Assembly (NCBI GenBank): GCA_027924585.1
Contig: BSBM01001067.1
Coordinates: 4,672,501-4,736,500 of the forward strand
Source of the DNA: Larix kaempferi
Lineage: Eukaryota; Streptophyta; Pinopsida; Pinales; Pinaceae
Length of the DNA stretch: 64,000 nucleotides
Direction of reading: 5' to 3'
Part shown: one piece after another, positions 21,479 through 34,362 of the stretch
How positions within the stretch are numbered: position 1 is the stretch's first letter
Layout of the letters: each line of letters begins with the position of its first letter
The notes under the pieces: generated by a model
What the model was told of the DNA's origin: nothing
Databases searched by the model: none
Seen by the model: the letters and a program-made list of their open reading frames with translations, nothing else
Position numbers and translations under genes: made by a program

Positions 21479-23609
21479 TGTCATGTCCCCAAATTTTGCA
21501 TTGGGTCACAATGGCCTAAACCACTTGGCCATACTCATGATAGTTTGTCAAGTTGATACTAAGGTCAAATAATTGCCAAGAATGATGTCCAAGTTAGTAA
21601 TAATGTAAAATTAGATCCAAAGGGACAAGGTGGTTCACATTAAGAGAAAAAATCCCAATTCAAAGTTTGTAATATTCCCATGCAAATGAACTATCATGGA
21701 GGAAAATTTCTAGTTCCCTAGGTTGGGGGTGGAAGCATTAAAAGTTGGAGTAAAGGGGCTACAAGACCCAAAATGACCTTAGACTTACAAATTCACATTA
21801 AATGGGTCAATTAAATAATAATACAAAAAAAATAAGATGGCATTGGATCATGAGGGCACATAAGAGGTTGTGGGACCCACATGTGGCAAGATTCCCCACT
21901 ACACTTGGCATGATTCTCTCACCAATTCGAGTTCAAGATGAAGGGTAACATACATGGGGGAGTTTAAGAGGTATTATTCATGGCATGAGTCATGTAAGGT
22001 CGAATTGGAGTGGAAGAATAACTCCCATGGAAGAGGAAGAGGCATCTTAGAAGAATTGTGACACTTGGAGCTAGATTCCCTAACTCCTATGACAACAATG
22101 ATGAAGATTCTATGACACCGATGACAAAGTTCAGACTTGATTGCTGACATATGGCATATATGGCATGTCAGGGCTAAAAATAGCCTCCAAGAGGGCGCAC
22201 AAAGGAGTTATGGAAGCCAAGAAGCTTCCCCATTCGAATTGAGGGAAGATGGAAACTAGGAATTGTTGGACAAGTGGCACACATTGGAATCTCTTCCCAA
22301 CTTGAGTTGGCATGAGGCTTTTGGAAGGAATTCGACCCATGGAGGACTTGAGAAGTTTATAAAAGACAAGAACAAAGAAGAAAAGGGGCTTTTTGATCAT
22401 TTCTCATTTTGCAAATTGGAGAGCATAGCTTGTCCATGCTAGTGGAGTGTTTACTCTACTTGCCTTAGTACCAATTTCAAGGGTGAAAGGTTCCCATCCT
22501 AATTGGAAATTGGAGAGGCCATTCAGACCTTTCATTTGGAGCTACAATGGAATCCTTTGTTGCAGGTTGAAGCTACAGGGCAGCTTGTGATCTCTTCTTC
22601 AACTCATTCCCATCTCTCTCTCATATTTCTCTTCATATTTTGGGTCTTGGAGGAAGGGCACACATGGTGAGATGTTGATCTCTTTGGGAGAGTCCAAGAT
22701 ACACCATTTATTTGTAATATGATATATTTACTCTGTATTTGATGCTTTGAAGAAACCTCAGGTCGAAGTACCAAGTGAAACTATGTAAAAATACCAAACA
22801 ATGCATAAATGGTGCCATTTTCCCTATATCTTGTTGTGAGAGCTTGAAGTTGCTTTATTTCGATTTGTATTAGTCAATCTCTGTGATTTTGTTGATGTAT
22901 GGATAACCATTAATGTCCTGAAGAAGTTTCATATAGATTGTATAAGTCTTTGGAACATAAATCTCGAAATTCATAACAAGTGGTGGAGTTTCCTAGCTTT
23001 TCCCCCTATATGAAAACATGTCTACAAACCTCTGATTTATGGGAGTTGAAGCAGCCTTTAGGAACTGATTAATGATGCATTTGGGTTCCCATTGAAGTCC
23101 TTTAACTAATCCATGTCTCTGTTCTGAAAGTTGGGAGGTTCGTACTACATTTGGGAATCCATTTATGTCATCTACACTTGGGGTTTTGAACCTCGAAATT
23201 ACTAGTAAATTTCCTTATTTTCTCCTGAACTTAAATGAATGTTGCAGAAGTCTTTTGAGAGTTTCCAAGCATACATCAGCTTCATTTTTATGTATCAATA
23301 CCTTTCAAACACTCTCAGTCCCAATTCGAAATCCTTAGGAGTCTTTTGGAGCTATCTACCCTTGGGGGTCTCAACATCGATTTTCCTAGTAATTCTGCCT
23401 TTCGTTCTCTAATTGTAAATGAAAGTTGTTGAAGTATTTAGAAAGTGTCCAAGCATATAATATCTGCTTTAGTGTGTCCAAATACAACTCAATCCACTCC
23501 ATCCATCATTCGAAAAGATTTGGGATCATTTGGGACAGTTTGGGGTTTCACTAGTCCAAGTTTCGAAAATTGACTAAATTGGGAAAAATTCCAAATTGGG
23601 GACATTACA
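21479..23609 (+). mobile_element. solo LTR, 2.13 kb
   Basis: Begins TGTCATGTCCCCAAATT and ends AATTGGGGACATTACA, so the ends are TG...CA and nearly inverted (GTCCCCAAATT against AATTGGGGAC). The flanks TCAAG (21474-21478) and TCGAG (23610-23614) form a 5-bp duplication with one mismatch. A TATA-like TTTATAAAAG at 22356 points to plus-strand transcription. No second copy, PBS or coding part is attached, as expected after LTR-LTR recombination. Confidence 0.75.
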
Positions 23610-24518
23610 TCGAGGTTGGCCATGTCACTGGGGTCGGGCAAATGCAGAGGTGGTTTGTCGTGTCCTAACCGATCTGCGGTCAGAAGCAGTACCGTCCTCT
23701 ATCGATCTCTAAGTGCCCCTAGAGGAGGGGAGCACCAGAAAGAAGGAAGTGGTCTACAAAGTGGAGGCTTGTCCTGACTGTGAATGTCACTAGAGGAGGA
23801 GGGAATGGAGCCAAAGGGCCTCCTGCAAGTATAAGGCCAGACATCTCTATTCTAGATACCTGAAGAAAGTTGAAACTAGCCAAAGAATGGAACTCTGCAA
23901 GAAGAAGGTCCCTGAAAAGACAATGGAACCACCCATGAATCTTGTAATGGACAAAGATGAAGTACTCCTCGGTCTTGACCTCTCGAAGACGAAAAACTTG
24001 GCATATCCTATCTAATCGATCGATCTGGTGATTTGTCTCAACCCTAAGATGATGAGAACCCACTATGAATAGGCCCAAAGGAATATGAAGAGCATGTGTC
24101 CAATGGTGAAGTGCGTTATGGGACCAAACGATGAGACCGTCCCTCAGATCCATGAAATGTGTAGGCATAGAAGGCCATCTTTGGACATAACTTGCCCTGA
24201 GGGTTGATCAAAGTGACCTACATGAACTGTCTACAGATGTCATCTCAAGTGATTCTATTTAGTTCTTTACTGGTAGGTAAGAGGCAGCCAAACGCGACCA
24301 AGTAATACTGAAATGGAGGAAGTCGATCTATCATAATCCAATATATGCCAAAAGATCCATGACCCCTGCATACCAAGATCTAGTACGGCCTGAAGGGCTA
24401 GCCAAGGTAATGGACTGCAATGAGAGATAGGCCAAGTATGGGTACCGATCACGCCCTAGTCTTGTTACCAGCTAAGTTGTACTTAACTGGACTTTCAAGT
24501 GAGCGGGCAAAGTTGAAG
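23610..24518. other. unrecognised stretch with minus-strand open frames
   Basis: A 149-codon minus-strand frame (24168-23719) and a 61-codon one (24452-24267) are open in a region of more even base composition than its surroundings. The longer reads HNALHHWTHALHIPLGLF and similar. I know no family that fits and found no upstream gene signals. It may be old element coding sequence. Confidence 0.25.
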
Positions 24519-26202
24519 ATGTTACATTCTCATTTTCAGTGATTTTGAAGTCCATCAGGCCTTTATAAGGGCCCCTTTTTTATTTTTTCTTCACATGTCC
24601 ATGCCCTACGGGGTTTGTAATAAAATGTACTAGCATGGTATTTTTGTAAAGGACTTGGCTTCCTACGACTTGTCGATCAAGTCGAGAATTCCAAAGAGTT
24701 TTTTCACTTATTAATTATGTCTTGCATTCGTGCATTTCATAATTTTTAAGTTTTTCTCCTGCTCCTCCAAAGCTCGAATGCCTGGTGAGATTTGCGGGCC
24801 TTAGGGGGTTATTAAAGTCCACGTGTCAATGTATATGAACATGCTAGGCACTAATTTTGAGTCATATGGACATGTGCTAAGTCCCCCTAGGTTTTTTTTT
24901 AATTCCGGCGAAAAAAGTTTTTTCGTAATCTAAGCCATTTTTTAATGGTTTAATTAATATTTTTGTAAGTGGTGTAAAAGTGTGGTCTAGGGGTCTTTTT
25001 TGCCATGGGGGTGCTCATTTTCTAGCTTAGAGCACCCACCATACCCCAAAGCCCACTTTCCATAGTCTTAGAGCCATTTATTTCACTTATGCTTAAAAAA
25101 TCAAAAAAAAGTGAAAAAATGGAGAAAAAATTTAAAAAAAAGGTCAAAAATGTGAAAAATCAACTCCACAAATTTTGGGATTTGGAGTTATGAATCTGAT
25201 CAGCTATGTTGTAGGAGAGATAGGGGCTGATTTGTAAGATGTTTTGGCAGCCCAAATCGTGGACATGACTCCCCCATTTGAGGGAGGTGCATTCCCTCAC
25301 TAAGGCGCATTTCCCAAAGTGAGGGAGCCCACAAATCATGGAGGTTTGTAGCTCATTTAGTGCTGGTACATGGGCACATTTGGGGCTGGTTTTGGCAGCT
25401 AAAGGGGAGGAAATAGGCAGCCCCATTCACTCCACTATCTTCTCCACCATTTCACCCACCTCTCCTCCTCACTAATGCGCCTAGCTCTCCCTCTCTTCCT
25501 ATATATACATGGCTGCCCACTCTCATTTGCTCTAGTTGGAGTTGGTGCAAACCATCTTGTACTTGTTTTATTTTGGTATTGAGAATAAAGAAGACTTTGG
25601 AGGTCCACATGTGTGATGCTTTGTGAGTGGCTTCATGATTTCATGGCGTAAGGTGATCTGTAGCTAAGGCAATTTCTGTGCAAGTAATTTTCAACCATCT
25701 ACTAGCTTACTTGAAGGATTGGTAACGATTTTGTGAGGAAGATTAATTAATCTTGCTTGTTTTAATTAGTTCTTTTATTTGTCATCTTGTTTAGAGATCC
25801 AAAACATATATGTTTCATTTCTTTATGTTCATGTTATTTTGATTTCTAACCACATGCATTTCTAGTTTGATGGGTTCTTTGTGAGTGTTTTTGTTAGCTA
25901 CAGGTTGACAAGATTGAAGAAGAAGATAGCTTGTTTGCTCTCATTTTCCTCATATGTACACACTTTGGTGGATCCTGCCCTCGGTGTCCCACTTTCAAGC
26001 CTTCAAAGTTTTCTAATTTCAAGGGCCTTTCTGCTTCCTATTCTCTTACTCAGCATATAAAAAACTTCAAATTTTCTTGGTTACTTGGGTTTAAAAAAAA
26101 ACAAATATTTCTTAGATCTTTTATAAAAGTTTGATCATAAGTAGATCTGATATGTTTGCATAAAAGAATAGATTTAGCTAAGTTTAAAAGGTTTTATCTA
26201 GT
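24519..26202 (+). other. LTR-like AT-rich sequence
   Basis: No gene. Runs of A, repeated GAGGGAG/CTCCCTCACTAAGGCGC words near 25270-25310 and a TATA box (CTATATATACAT near 25500) followed by an AATAAAG signal (about 25585) suggest a plus-strand LTR promoter and terminator. Borders were not found. Confidence 0.4.
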
Positions 26203-28700
26203 TGTTACACCTAAAATCTTACCATCATGAGACTCAGTGTAATCATCCCTAAAGTTTCCTTAACTAAGTTATTAACCTGGAAGAGATACAAACCCATTCA
26301 TACTAGGTTTTGAGAGGTCGTCGCAGGTTGTCCTCAAGCAACCTGCGACGTCGCAGGTTGGCCTCTTGCAGCCTGTGACGATGTCAGTTAATGGACAAAT
26401 ATAACTTCTTCGAGCCCATTCTCGAAGCTAGATGACATGGATCCCTATCCCTGACCTTTTGGGAGAGCTGACACTCGGTTCCTAACCTCTTGGAAGGATC
26501 CCCTATCTCTCTCCTACCATATCTCAACCTACCCTATCCACTTAGTCCTATATAAGTGAAGCTCACTCCCATTCCAAAGGAAGTCTATAGTGTCTACATG
26601 CTGGTGAAATTACCTTAGGAGAGATCTCTACTCATCTATTGGGAGACTCACACTTCCTTGGGAGGCTTTGGCATTGGTTCGATTGGATGAGGATTGCTAC
26701 ATCAAGTCTATGGTTGTAATCTTTCTATCCTATGTACATCCTTTTCAATATAGTAATATAATTGCTTTCCACCAAAATCTCATTGTGTTAATGATATCTT
26801 GTGTAGTTTGCCTGCTTGACTGCTTACTTAGATCTGTTATTGTATAGATGTGTTTTACCTGTTTTGTTGTCTCGTTGTCTTGACAGGTTTTGCAGCTCGA
26901 ATCTGAAGATCGTCAAGTTTGGAGTAGCATTCAAGGAGAAAAGGATTAGCGATCTATAAGGTAAACGTATCTAGTTCCTTGATCCTTAATTAGATCTAGG
27001 AGAGTGACTTATATTCTGTCCTATTTGTTCTAGACTAGCGTTGAGCTAGGAAGATCATGCCTAGAGTCCGGTCTTGGTAGATTGTCCGTCAAACACTAGT
27101 CTCTAGATCTATTCTGCTAGTTTCATACAAAAAAGTCAATTTTATTGAAAAAAATTACAAGCTTGAATTGGAAACTAATTTTTTTTGTTTTTGCTTTGAA
27201 ATGTTTATCTTGCAAGTTTAAGTGCATTACATTGGCTGCCTTAAACAAGCAAACCAAGATCCCAATGAAAGCTTGCTTTCCTTGGTTACTTAGTTCATTT
27301 TTGGCATTTTAACTTAGTTTTTGCCTTAGATTTTTTCTAGGTATTTTTGGGATGACCCAAACACACTCTTAAAGTGTTTTGGGGCATCTTTTACTAACTT
27401 TAGATTGCTGGTTTGCAGCATTTCATGAACATATAGGAGGAGATGCTAGCCAAATTTTGATAGATTAGGTCATCCGTAGCACTCAGAACCATATTTTCTT
27501 AAACCGGAAACTAATTCCTTCTATTGTTGTACACCACTGAGTCATTTTACAAGACTGAGGCACTTCTAAGTCGCATTGTAACAGAATATTAAACGAGATC
27601 AAGTGGGATAACCAGCGCCCACACCCCATCCCCCCAGGGGGGAACTGTGTCGACTCATTTTTTCGTGGCATGCATTTTTTTTAGCTTAGATTTGTTTTAG
27701 TTCTTTAATAAAATTAACTAGGGCTAAAATTAACCTCGTTGGTTTATTCCATTGGCGGGCCACAAGTTCACTCAGGACCTAGTTTTCTTCATTTTTTACA
27801 ATTTTCATTTTTTTACTACAATCCAAAACACCCCCTTGCTTTTCCGAAGTAAGGTTTCAGGATAAGGGTTTGCCCGACTACTAGCCCGAAAATACTCTTG
27901 GGGCTTAAAAAAGTAAAATATTTGTTCAAAATACTTTAAAATTTAACAAGACTTTGTCCCCGTATGCTCTGGGATCACTACAACTTCGTTTGAACATGTT
28001 GATCACACCAGAAAGGAACTAAGTGACTAGTAATAGGTTTAACACATCCCAATAAACCACCTTTTTACGAAAATCCGGCGTAAACGTTTATTTGACTTTG
28101 GTGGGCAAATTTCTCAAAGGACGCGGGAACCACTGGGTAGTGACCTCGGGATACCGTTAGACTATACCCTCGTTTGGTATAGTGTTGAACACCTCCCAGA
28201 GACTCCGATCCAGCCCACATGTCCAAGTGAGAAGCCACCTGGTTAAATTCCGGACATATTCCCGGTACCTTGCGGTATATTGGGAATCCCCCATCCTAAT
28301 AAAAAGACCCATTACCATAAAAAAATAATAAAATTTACCAAGAACAATTGCACAACATTGTCATCTCGTTTCAAGCACTTTACTTTGACTCCATTTATCA
28401 ACATTGGTCTAGTTATTTATTTTTTATAATGATGGATGTCTATATTTCAAATGACATTGATGATATGGAATAATGAATGATAATATCTTTATGTTGCATT
28501 GCTCTTGTGTAATTTTTTCTAACTCCTAGATTAGTTGTTTTTGTCTTTCTTAGATTAAACACCTTAGTTTTATTTTTACTTTTTAGGGTCCACCCCCCTT
28601 GGCTTCGCTAGGAGTAAGCCTAGATGGACGAGTCGAGTTTCAGGTGACAGCACTTGACTCTGGCTTGCCCCCAAGGCCACACCAGCGGCTTGAAGATTTT
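26203..28700 (+). other. LTR-like sequence and AT-rich spacer
   Basis: It starts TGTTACACC, contains the paired hairpins at 26321-26380, a TATA box (CTATATAAG near 26549) and a poly(A)-like signal near 26750, which fits a plus-strand LTR. From about 27.4 kb to 28.7 kb nothing is recognised, although the sequence has the look of old retroelement untranslated sequence. Confidence 0.4.
26321..26380. repeat. two adjacent 30-bp hairpins
   Basis: GTCGCAGGTTG (26321-26331) pairs perfectly with CAACCTGCGAC (26340-26350) across 8 bp. The next unit, GTCGCAGGTTG (26351-26361) with CAGCCTGTGAC (26370-26380), pairs with two mismatches. The units are 30-bp direct repeats of each other. Confidence 0.9.
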
Positions 28701-28741
28701 TGCCGCGTTTTCACAGGTGTGATTCCAAGCAGCAACAAGTC

Positions 28742-29370
28742 CTAAGTCAACAAAAAGCTCTGAAGACGGTGGGCACGGAACACCGCCTCAGGCCGAAAGG
28801 GGTGGGCGTCGAACTCTGCAAGTATGATGGGCTGAGGAACTCTCTTCGTGCATCTGATGATGCGACTAAGGAGGAGGATCTGTACTCTGTTGACTGAAGC
28901 CCAATCGATGTCTAATAGACAGGGCTTCCAAATCTTTGAACAATAGAGGACTGTGGGTCTAATGAGAGTGTCCATGAGAGACATCTTGGATGAGACGTCC
29001 CGAAAAATGGTGTTTGAAGCACTATCTCTCGAGAAGGGCTAAGGATTCTTATCATTTGTTAAATCGGTGTTGAAAGGCGTAACGTAAACTAAAACAAGGT
29101 CCTAAGAGTTGTATTCCAAATAGGTATAGGTGCTAGTGATCTCAATCTCTTCACCTCAAAGAAACAAAATGAAGGTCTTTGAGGAGTATCTACGACCCGT
29201 TGAAGATCATGAACTTGGTTTTACCTAGGTTGACCGTCAACTAACGAAGATCACAAAAGAGGGACAGAGCATCTAGTTGTCGCTGCAACCCTTGAAGCAG
29301 CAAAGAATGATAGAAAATATGTGACTTGGGACAACAATCTAGAGGAGCTAATTTGGAAGATTGAACCATA
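28742..29370 (-). pseudogene. LINE reverse transcriptase C-terminal fragment
   Basis: The minus-strand translation contains QRQLDALSLFCDLR and LTVNLGKTKFMIFN near 29290-29190, the post-active-site part of a non-LTR RT. After frameshifts it continues MDTLIRPTVLYCSKIW and AEFDAHPFRPEAVFRAHRL (28984-28742), the RT C-terminus. There is no zf-RVT region. It appears to be the same kind of LINE as at 9130-9600, in opposite orientation, and the two fragments cover consecutive parts of the protein. Confidence 0.82.
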
Positions 29371-30108
29371 GCTTTAGGATGATTGAAGGCTAAAATTTTG
29401 GGTGATAGTGATCAGATTAATGCAATAGAGATGCCACCCCCAACCACCAATAAGTTTCCAAATGAAGGCGCTTTCCTTTACCTTCACAGCATCCAGCGTC
29501 GCGTGGAGGACATGCAGTTGTTGCTCGTGTTCCATAAACACTTCCAGCTCCTCCTACTCCTCTTCTTCATGATCACAGGAAAAGAAACTAGAGGTTTCTC
29601 ATGGCAGGGGGAAATCTTAGTAGAAATTAGAGAGTAGATATATTTGTCTTTTCCTATTTAGAAGAAGTCTCTAGACACTAGAGTCTATAACTTAGTACTT
29701 TGTCTTTATTATGGCCTATTTTGTAAACATTATATGATAGTTTAAGTTTGAACTTTGAACTTTGAACCTACCTTTGAAGTTTGAAATGTTGATTGCATTT
29801 TACAACTCTTTGGTAATGAATATGATGTTCTATTTCATTTTGTGGTTGATGTTATCTATTACAATTTGTTGATAGCAAATGTTATATGTTGAAACTTAAA
29901 GGTTGATGTTGTGGTTGATGATTGATCATTTAACGACAATGTTATAAGTTATAGTTGCGATATGATTGATGTTATATGTGTACTAAATGGTTGATGATTT
30001 AATGATCATCATTATCCAATAGTTGGATCTATGTTTTCATGTTTTCTGCAACTAATTCGACATCTGCATGTTTTTTCTATTATATATGAATCAAAATATA
30101 TTAAAATA
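29371..30108. other. spacer left of copia B
   Basis: An 84-codon plus-strand frame at 29383-29637 has no recognisable domain. The remainder is AT-rich with a short TTTGAACTTTGAACTTTGAA repeat near 29750. Confidence 0.4.
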
Positions 30109-32356
30109 TGTAGACTTTTAATAAATGCCCACTCTAAAAATCACATATCCTAACTCGGTCTCAAGTCTCATGCATGTACTAAAACCAATGTTGCACAAGT
30201 TTCTGGAACACGGGAACGTGGGTACAAGTGCCGGATACGTCTAGAAGTTTCCCCCAAATTTGCAGGAAACGGCAGGTTGGGAACAGCAATAATATATATT
30301 AAAAAATATAAAAATATAATAATTAAAAAAACATGAGAACCAAATGACTTAGCACAAACCAGATGACTTACCTTATTCCTTATATTACGGTTGTAACTAG
30401 AACCTCTTAGCAGATGGAAATGGTAATAAAATCAAGATTACCATCCACGTCATTGATTATATAAGGTAGAATCTTTCTAAAGTGGAAACTTTTAGAAGTT
30501 ATAGTCCCTGCATTTGTGGCTATATGTATAGAGTAAGTTTTCAGTTTTGTGTCAACTATGATTAAAATGTATTAGAATATTATATGTTTACAACACATTC
30601 TATGCTAGGGTATTTGCAAAGGTGTATAAATAATCAAATTTAAATTATTATAAAATACAAATCAAGATAATTTTTATTTAAATGTAATATATGAATTTAG
30701 TTTTAAAGTAAGATTTAAAACTATTTCCAATTATTTAAAAGTTTATTTTTTTAGTTCATAAAGTAAATACTAAAATATATAAATTTACTTAAAAGTCAAA
30801 ATCGATTTACATTTATTATTGATTAGTGGTAATTGCAATTCAACGTAGGGATGAGTGAATACTCTAGCATGGCCGGTAGATGGAGATCAGTGCACCAACT
30901 CGACAAGGTAGCACGAAATAGACTTTTATTGCAACTTAGTTTTCTAGAGAAAAGAATTATGAGTCAACTATGTAAAAGTATGGTCGCGGGGAAATAGGAA
31001 TGTTGTTAACAACCTAGGTGGCGATCATGAATGCGGGGAAGCTCCTAGTGAAGGAAACGCGCAAAAAAAGTCCCCAAGTTCCCGACTTAAGAGTGTAAAA
31101 GTTCCCAGTAAGTTCCCAACCATCCGGAACGGTTCCACTGGATTCGGAAAGTTTCCTACAAGTTCCCAAGTTCCCTGGAACGTCGAAACTTGGAGAACGA
31201 GTTTCGTAAAAGCCAGGAGCGGTTCCCATGCTACATAGACTAAAACCCAATTCTCAATTCCCGAGAATGTATCAGCATATGCAATAACTTATAACACGAA
31301 ATGATGAAACACATGAGATCTATCTACAACTTTGCAAAATATAGCAATCACACATAAACAATAGGACAGATGTTTTTGGTCAAAAACCCTTGCGGGAAAA
31401 CCAGTCTGAGAGTAGAAAATAGCTTTTATAATCTTAAGCAATTTACAATAGATATAATGGAGCCAATCAACATAGACTTATCTCTGAGCACATAGGCTCT
31501 GATGATCAAGTCTGATTTCTGATGGATAGCTGGGAAATGTGCCCCTCTGACTGACTGTGCCCTCCACTCTTAATGAATGTGCCCCTCCGGATGACTGCGC
31601 CCCTCACTTAACTGAATCTTCCTCTGAACCACTATCTGACTAGGGCCTCTCGCCCTTCTGCCTCTGGATCATTGTCTCAGTGATGCCCTCTCTCATATCT
31701 GTTGAACACTGTCTCTGGAATGTGCCCCTCCTCTGCTCAGGAATGTGCCCTCCTCTATTTAATCAATATTTGATATCTCGGCTACTAAAGCCTATCAAGT
31801 ATTGAAGCAATCTCTACCTCCCTAAAGGATCCACCTCAAGTGTGCTTGATCTGTCTCAGATCTGCTCCCTCCTCCAAACAGAAAATGCACCCCTCTGCCT
31901 CCTCAATCTCTAAAGAGATCTCGTGTGAAGCCTCTCACACACTGGAATATTGTGCCCCCTCTGTCTCAGAAGAAACACTATGCCCTCACTCAGCCAGGAA
32001 GATGCAATCAATCTCTCTCTCTCTTCAATCTTTGAAGAAAATGCTCGAGTAACCTTTGCCCCTTGCATCCTTTTATTAACTCACTGATTGATTCGGGTTT
32101 CCAAAACCCTAATATGAGTGCGTGCAAAAATCTTGCTTTTGCATGGAAAATAACACAGTGTATTAAAAAATCTTGCATGCAAAATTTTAGATGCATAAGG
32201 CAAAAGTCATTGAAACCTCTGCATGTCTCCACCATTGGATCGATGACACCTGGTAGAGTGTTTCTCACCCTCTACACTGATGCCTATACTGATAATGTGC
32301 CTTCATGCTAGGCATCACCACATGAAGGACATCCCGAGATACACATATCTCTAACA
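30109..32356 (-). repeat. 3' LTR of copia B, interrupted
   Basis: The LTR sequence occupies 30109-30186 and 31248-32356, about 1,187 bp when the insertion and its duplicated 9 bp are set aside, against 1,216 bp for the 5' LTR. Many GTGCCCCTC/GCCCTCCTC words recur in it. Confidence 0.9.
30187..31238. mobile_element. 1,052-bp insertion with 9-bp TSD (MULE-like)
   Basis: It interrupts the copia B 3' LTR and is flanked by ACTAAAACC on both sides (30178-30186, 31239-31247); the intact 5' LTR has this word once. A 9-bp duplication is the hallmark of Mutator-like transposons. The ends show only a short imperfect inverted repeat (ATGTTGCA against ATGTAGCA). Both arms carry GGGAAC/GTTCCC words in opposite orientation, around an AT-rich centre (30290-30830). 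No transposase is encoded, so it would be non-autonomous. Confidence 0.7.
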
Positions 32357-32825
32357 CTCCCTCTTATCGAGGGAATCCCTGTTGATACCTGGATCCATCA
32401 AATCCCCTTTTGTTGCAACTTCTCCCTCTGAACTAGTTGCAACTGTTGCACTCTAATCCGATAACCCATGATCCACCTCCATCAATGTCGTCTCAAGAGA
32501 AGCCTCTCGCTCTCTGTCTCTGACACCGATCCATGTTCCAAACTCCCTCTGAAACTCTACTCAAAACTCCCTCTAATGCTGATCAATAGTGGATCCACTG
32601 GCTTGTACCTGACTCTCATGCTCTAAGATCTCTCATCTCGCTCCTAAGCTATATCCAGCTCAGTCATCTCGTACCAGCTCAATCTCCGGCTAGTATTGGT
32701 ATGAGCTTATTGCTCATATCTCTGATCTGAAGACTGACTCCTCAATGCCTCATCAATCCTGGGAGCATCTCGCTCTCTGTTTATCTCAGACTCAGATGAG
32801 GACTCTGAAATCCACCCAGAAGCTC

Positions 32826-33130
32826 TTAAGTGGGTTGGCCCCTAACCACATACTCCATACCAATATGATGACCCGTCAACACAGGATCAATGGGATCTAC
32901 TCCCACTAGATAAATGAATATGTGCTCCCTCTGAAACAATACAGCATAACCTGCCGAAACTGAAAGTCTGTTGACCTTCAGTCTTGGAATGTAGAGCACT
33001 CCTGATACCTCCAGGAGTTCTCCAAACTCTAGAAGGAATCGTACTTGTCCCAACCCTTTGATTGTATGCACTGACCCCTCAACATCCCGTACAAGCTAAT
33101 CCTGAATAGTCTCTAGTGTGAGGAATGCAT
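32826..33130 (-). pseudogene. copia B protease-like remnant
   Basis: The translation HTIKGLGQVRFLLEFGELLE and VSGVLYIPRLKVNRLSVSAG matches the second half of copia proteases, the segment leading to the pre-integrase region. The active-site part and everything after it are missing. Confidence 0.7.
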
Positions 33131-33142
33131 CTCGCATCCCTG

Positions 33143-34070
33143 TCATATGACTGCAATACCTATTGTCAACCATTCATCTCTCATCAACCTCAATCTCAGG
33201 TTGACTGCTGTCACAACCTGACACAAAAGAAGCAAGAGAGAACTCTCTCTCGAACCTAGCAGTAAACTCATCCACCTCCTCGGTTGTTGATATTTGTTCG
33301 TCCTTCTCCTTCTTTCCCTTCTTTTTATGAGGGCATTGCCTTGCATAGTGGCCATACTCATTGCAGGGAAAACACTTTACCTTGCTTAAGTCTTTCTTTT
33401 GATCACCCTTCTTGAATCTCTGCTTTCCTTTTGCTGCAAGTGCCACATCCTCCTCATCAGGAGTAGTAGAAGAGCTACCCTGAAGATATCCTCTTTGGGT
33501 CTCTTCTTGTGTGAAATCATCCCAAAGACAATCCCACTTGGGAGGGTTTTCTCTTGCCACGATAGACTCGATGAACATTGCACATGGCTTGATCACACCA
33601 TTCAGGGCCTGTCGCATAAGCTCATTATCCTCAATCTTCTCCCCAACTGCTCCCAACTCATCTCTTACCTGAGTGACACAAGTAAGATAAGTGGCCATGC
33701 TCTCAGTTTTGAATCTTCTGATCATCTTGATGCTCTTTAGTTTCTCTCGAAGCACCATCTTTTGATTCTCATTGGAACTCTGGTACAACTTGGTTAAGGC
33801 ATCCCACATTTCATACACATTGTCCTTAACTGTGATATGTTGGATCACATGGTCCTTGATTGCATCAAGGAGGATTCTTTAGGCGTTAATATTCTTTTTC
33901 GCATAGGTTGCTTTTGTTGTTGCATCTGTCGGCACTGTCACAGGTTTTGTGGTTGTACTCTCCACGATGTCCCACAACTCACTCTCCTTCATAAGCAAAA
34001 CAATTATGGCCTTCCAAGCACTGAAATTAGAATCCCATCCAACCGATCCTCAAACCTCACTAGTAGCCAT
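33143..34070 (-). pseudogene. copia B gag
   Basis: The ATG at 34070 begins MATSEV, then a stop, then FSAWKAIIVLLMKESELWDI, the gag N-terminal segment. A second stop lies near 33882. From 33848 the frame is open for 224 codons: MWDALTKLYQSSNENQKMVL in the gag core, then the CCHC knuckle CFPCNEYGHYARQC near 33360 and an acidic tail. Only the two stops spoil an otherwise complete gag of about 300 residues. Confidence 0.88.
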
Positions 34071-34350
34071 GATCTCCTCAGTGAAAATTGAATCCAAGCT
34101 CTCTCAGTGAACAAAGAACCCTCTAGTTCACGGATTTGTCCTCTACTCACACAATTCTAGTAGATCTATCTCATATCTAACCTCTAACCTCACAGATCTA
34201 ATAGATCTGATATGTCCCTGCACAGATCTAGTACCTGCTCTCTAGATTTGAGTCTTGATCTCACAGATCTAATAGATCTTATATGTGCCCTTCCAGATCT
34301 GGTATGAATACTCGTAGATCTGGTATGCGATTGCTTTGATCTTTAACAAG

Positions 34351-34362
34351 GCTCTGATACCA
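34351..34362 (-). promoter_or_regulatory. primer-binding site of copia B
   Basis: GCTCTGATACCA on the plus strand directly abuts the 5' LTR; it is complementary to initiator-Met tRNA. Confidence 0.94.

Noticed and set aside
27483-27671. Minus-strand 62-codon frame
   Set aside because: No similarity to any family I know and no supporting context.
31014-31250. 78-codon minus-strand frame
   Set aside because: Lies in the right arm of the 9-bp-TSD insertion, made of GGGAAC-type repeats, and crosses the insertion border.
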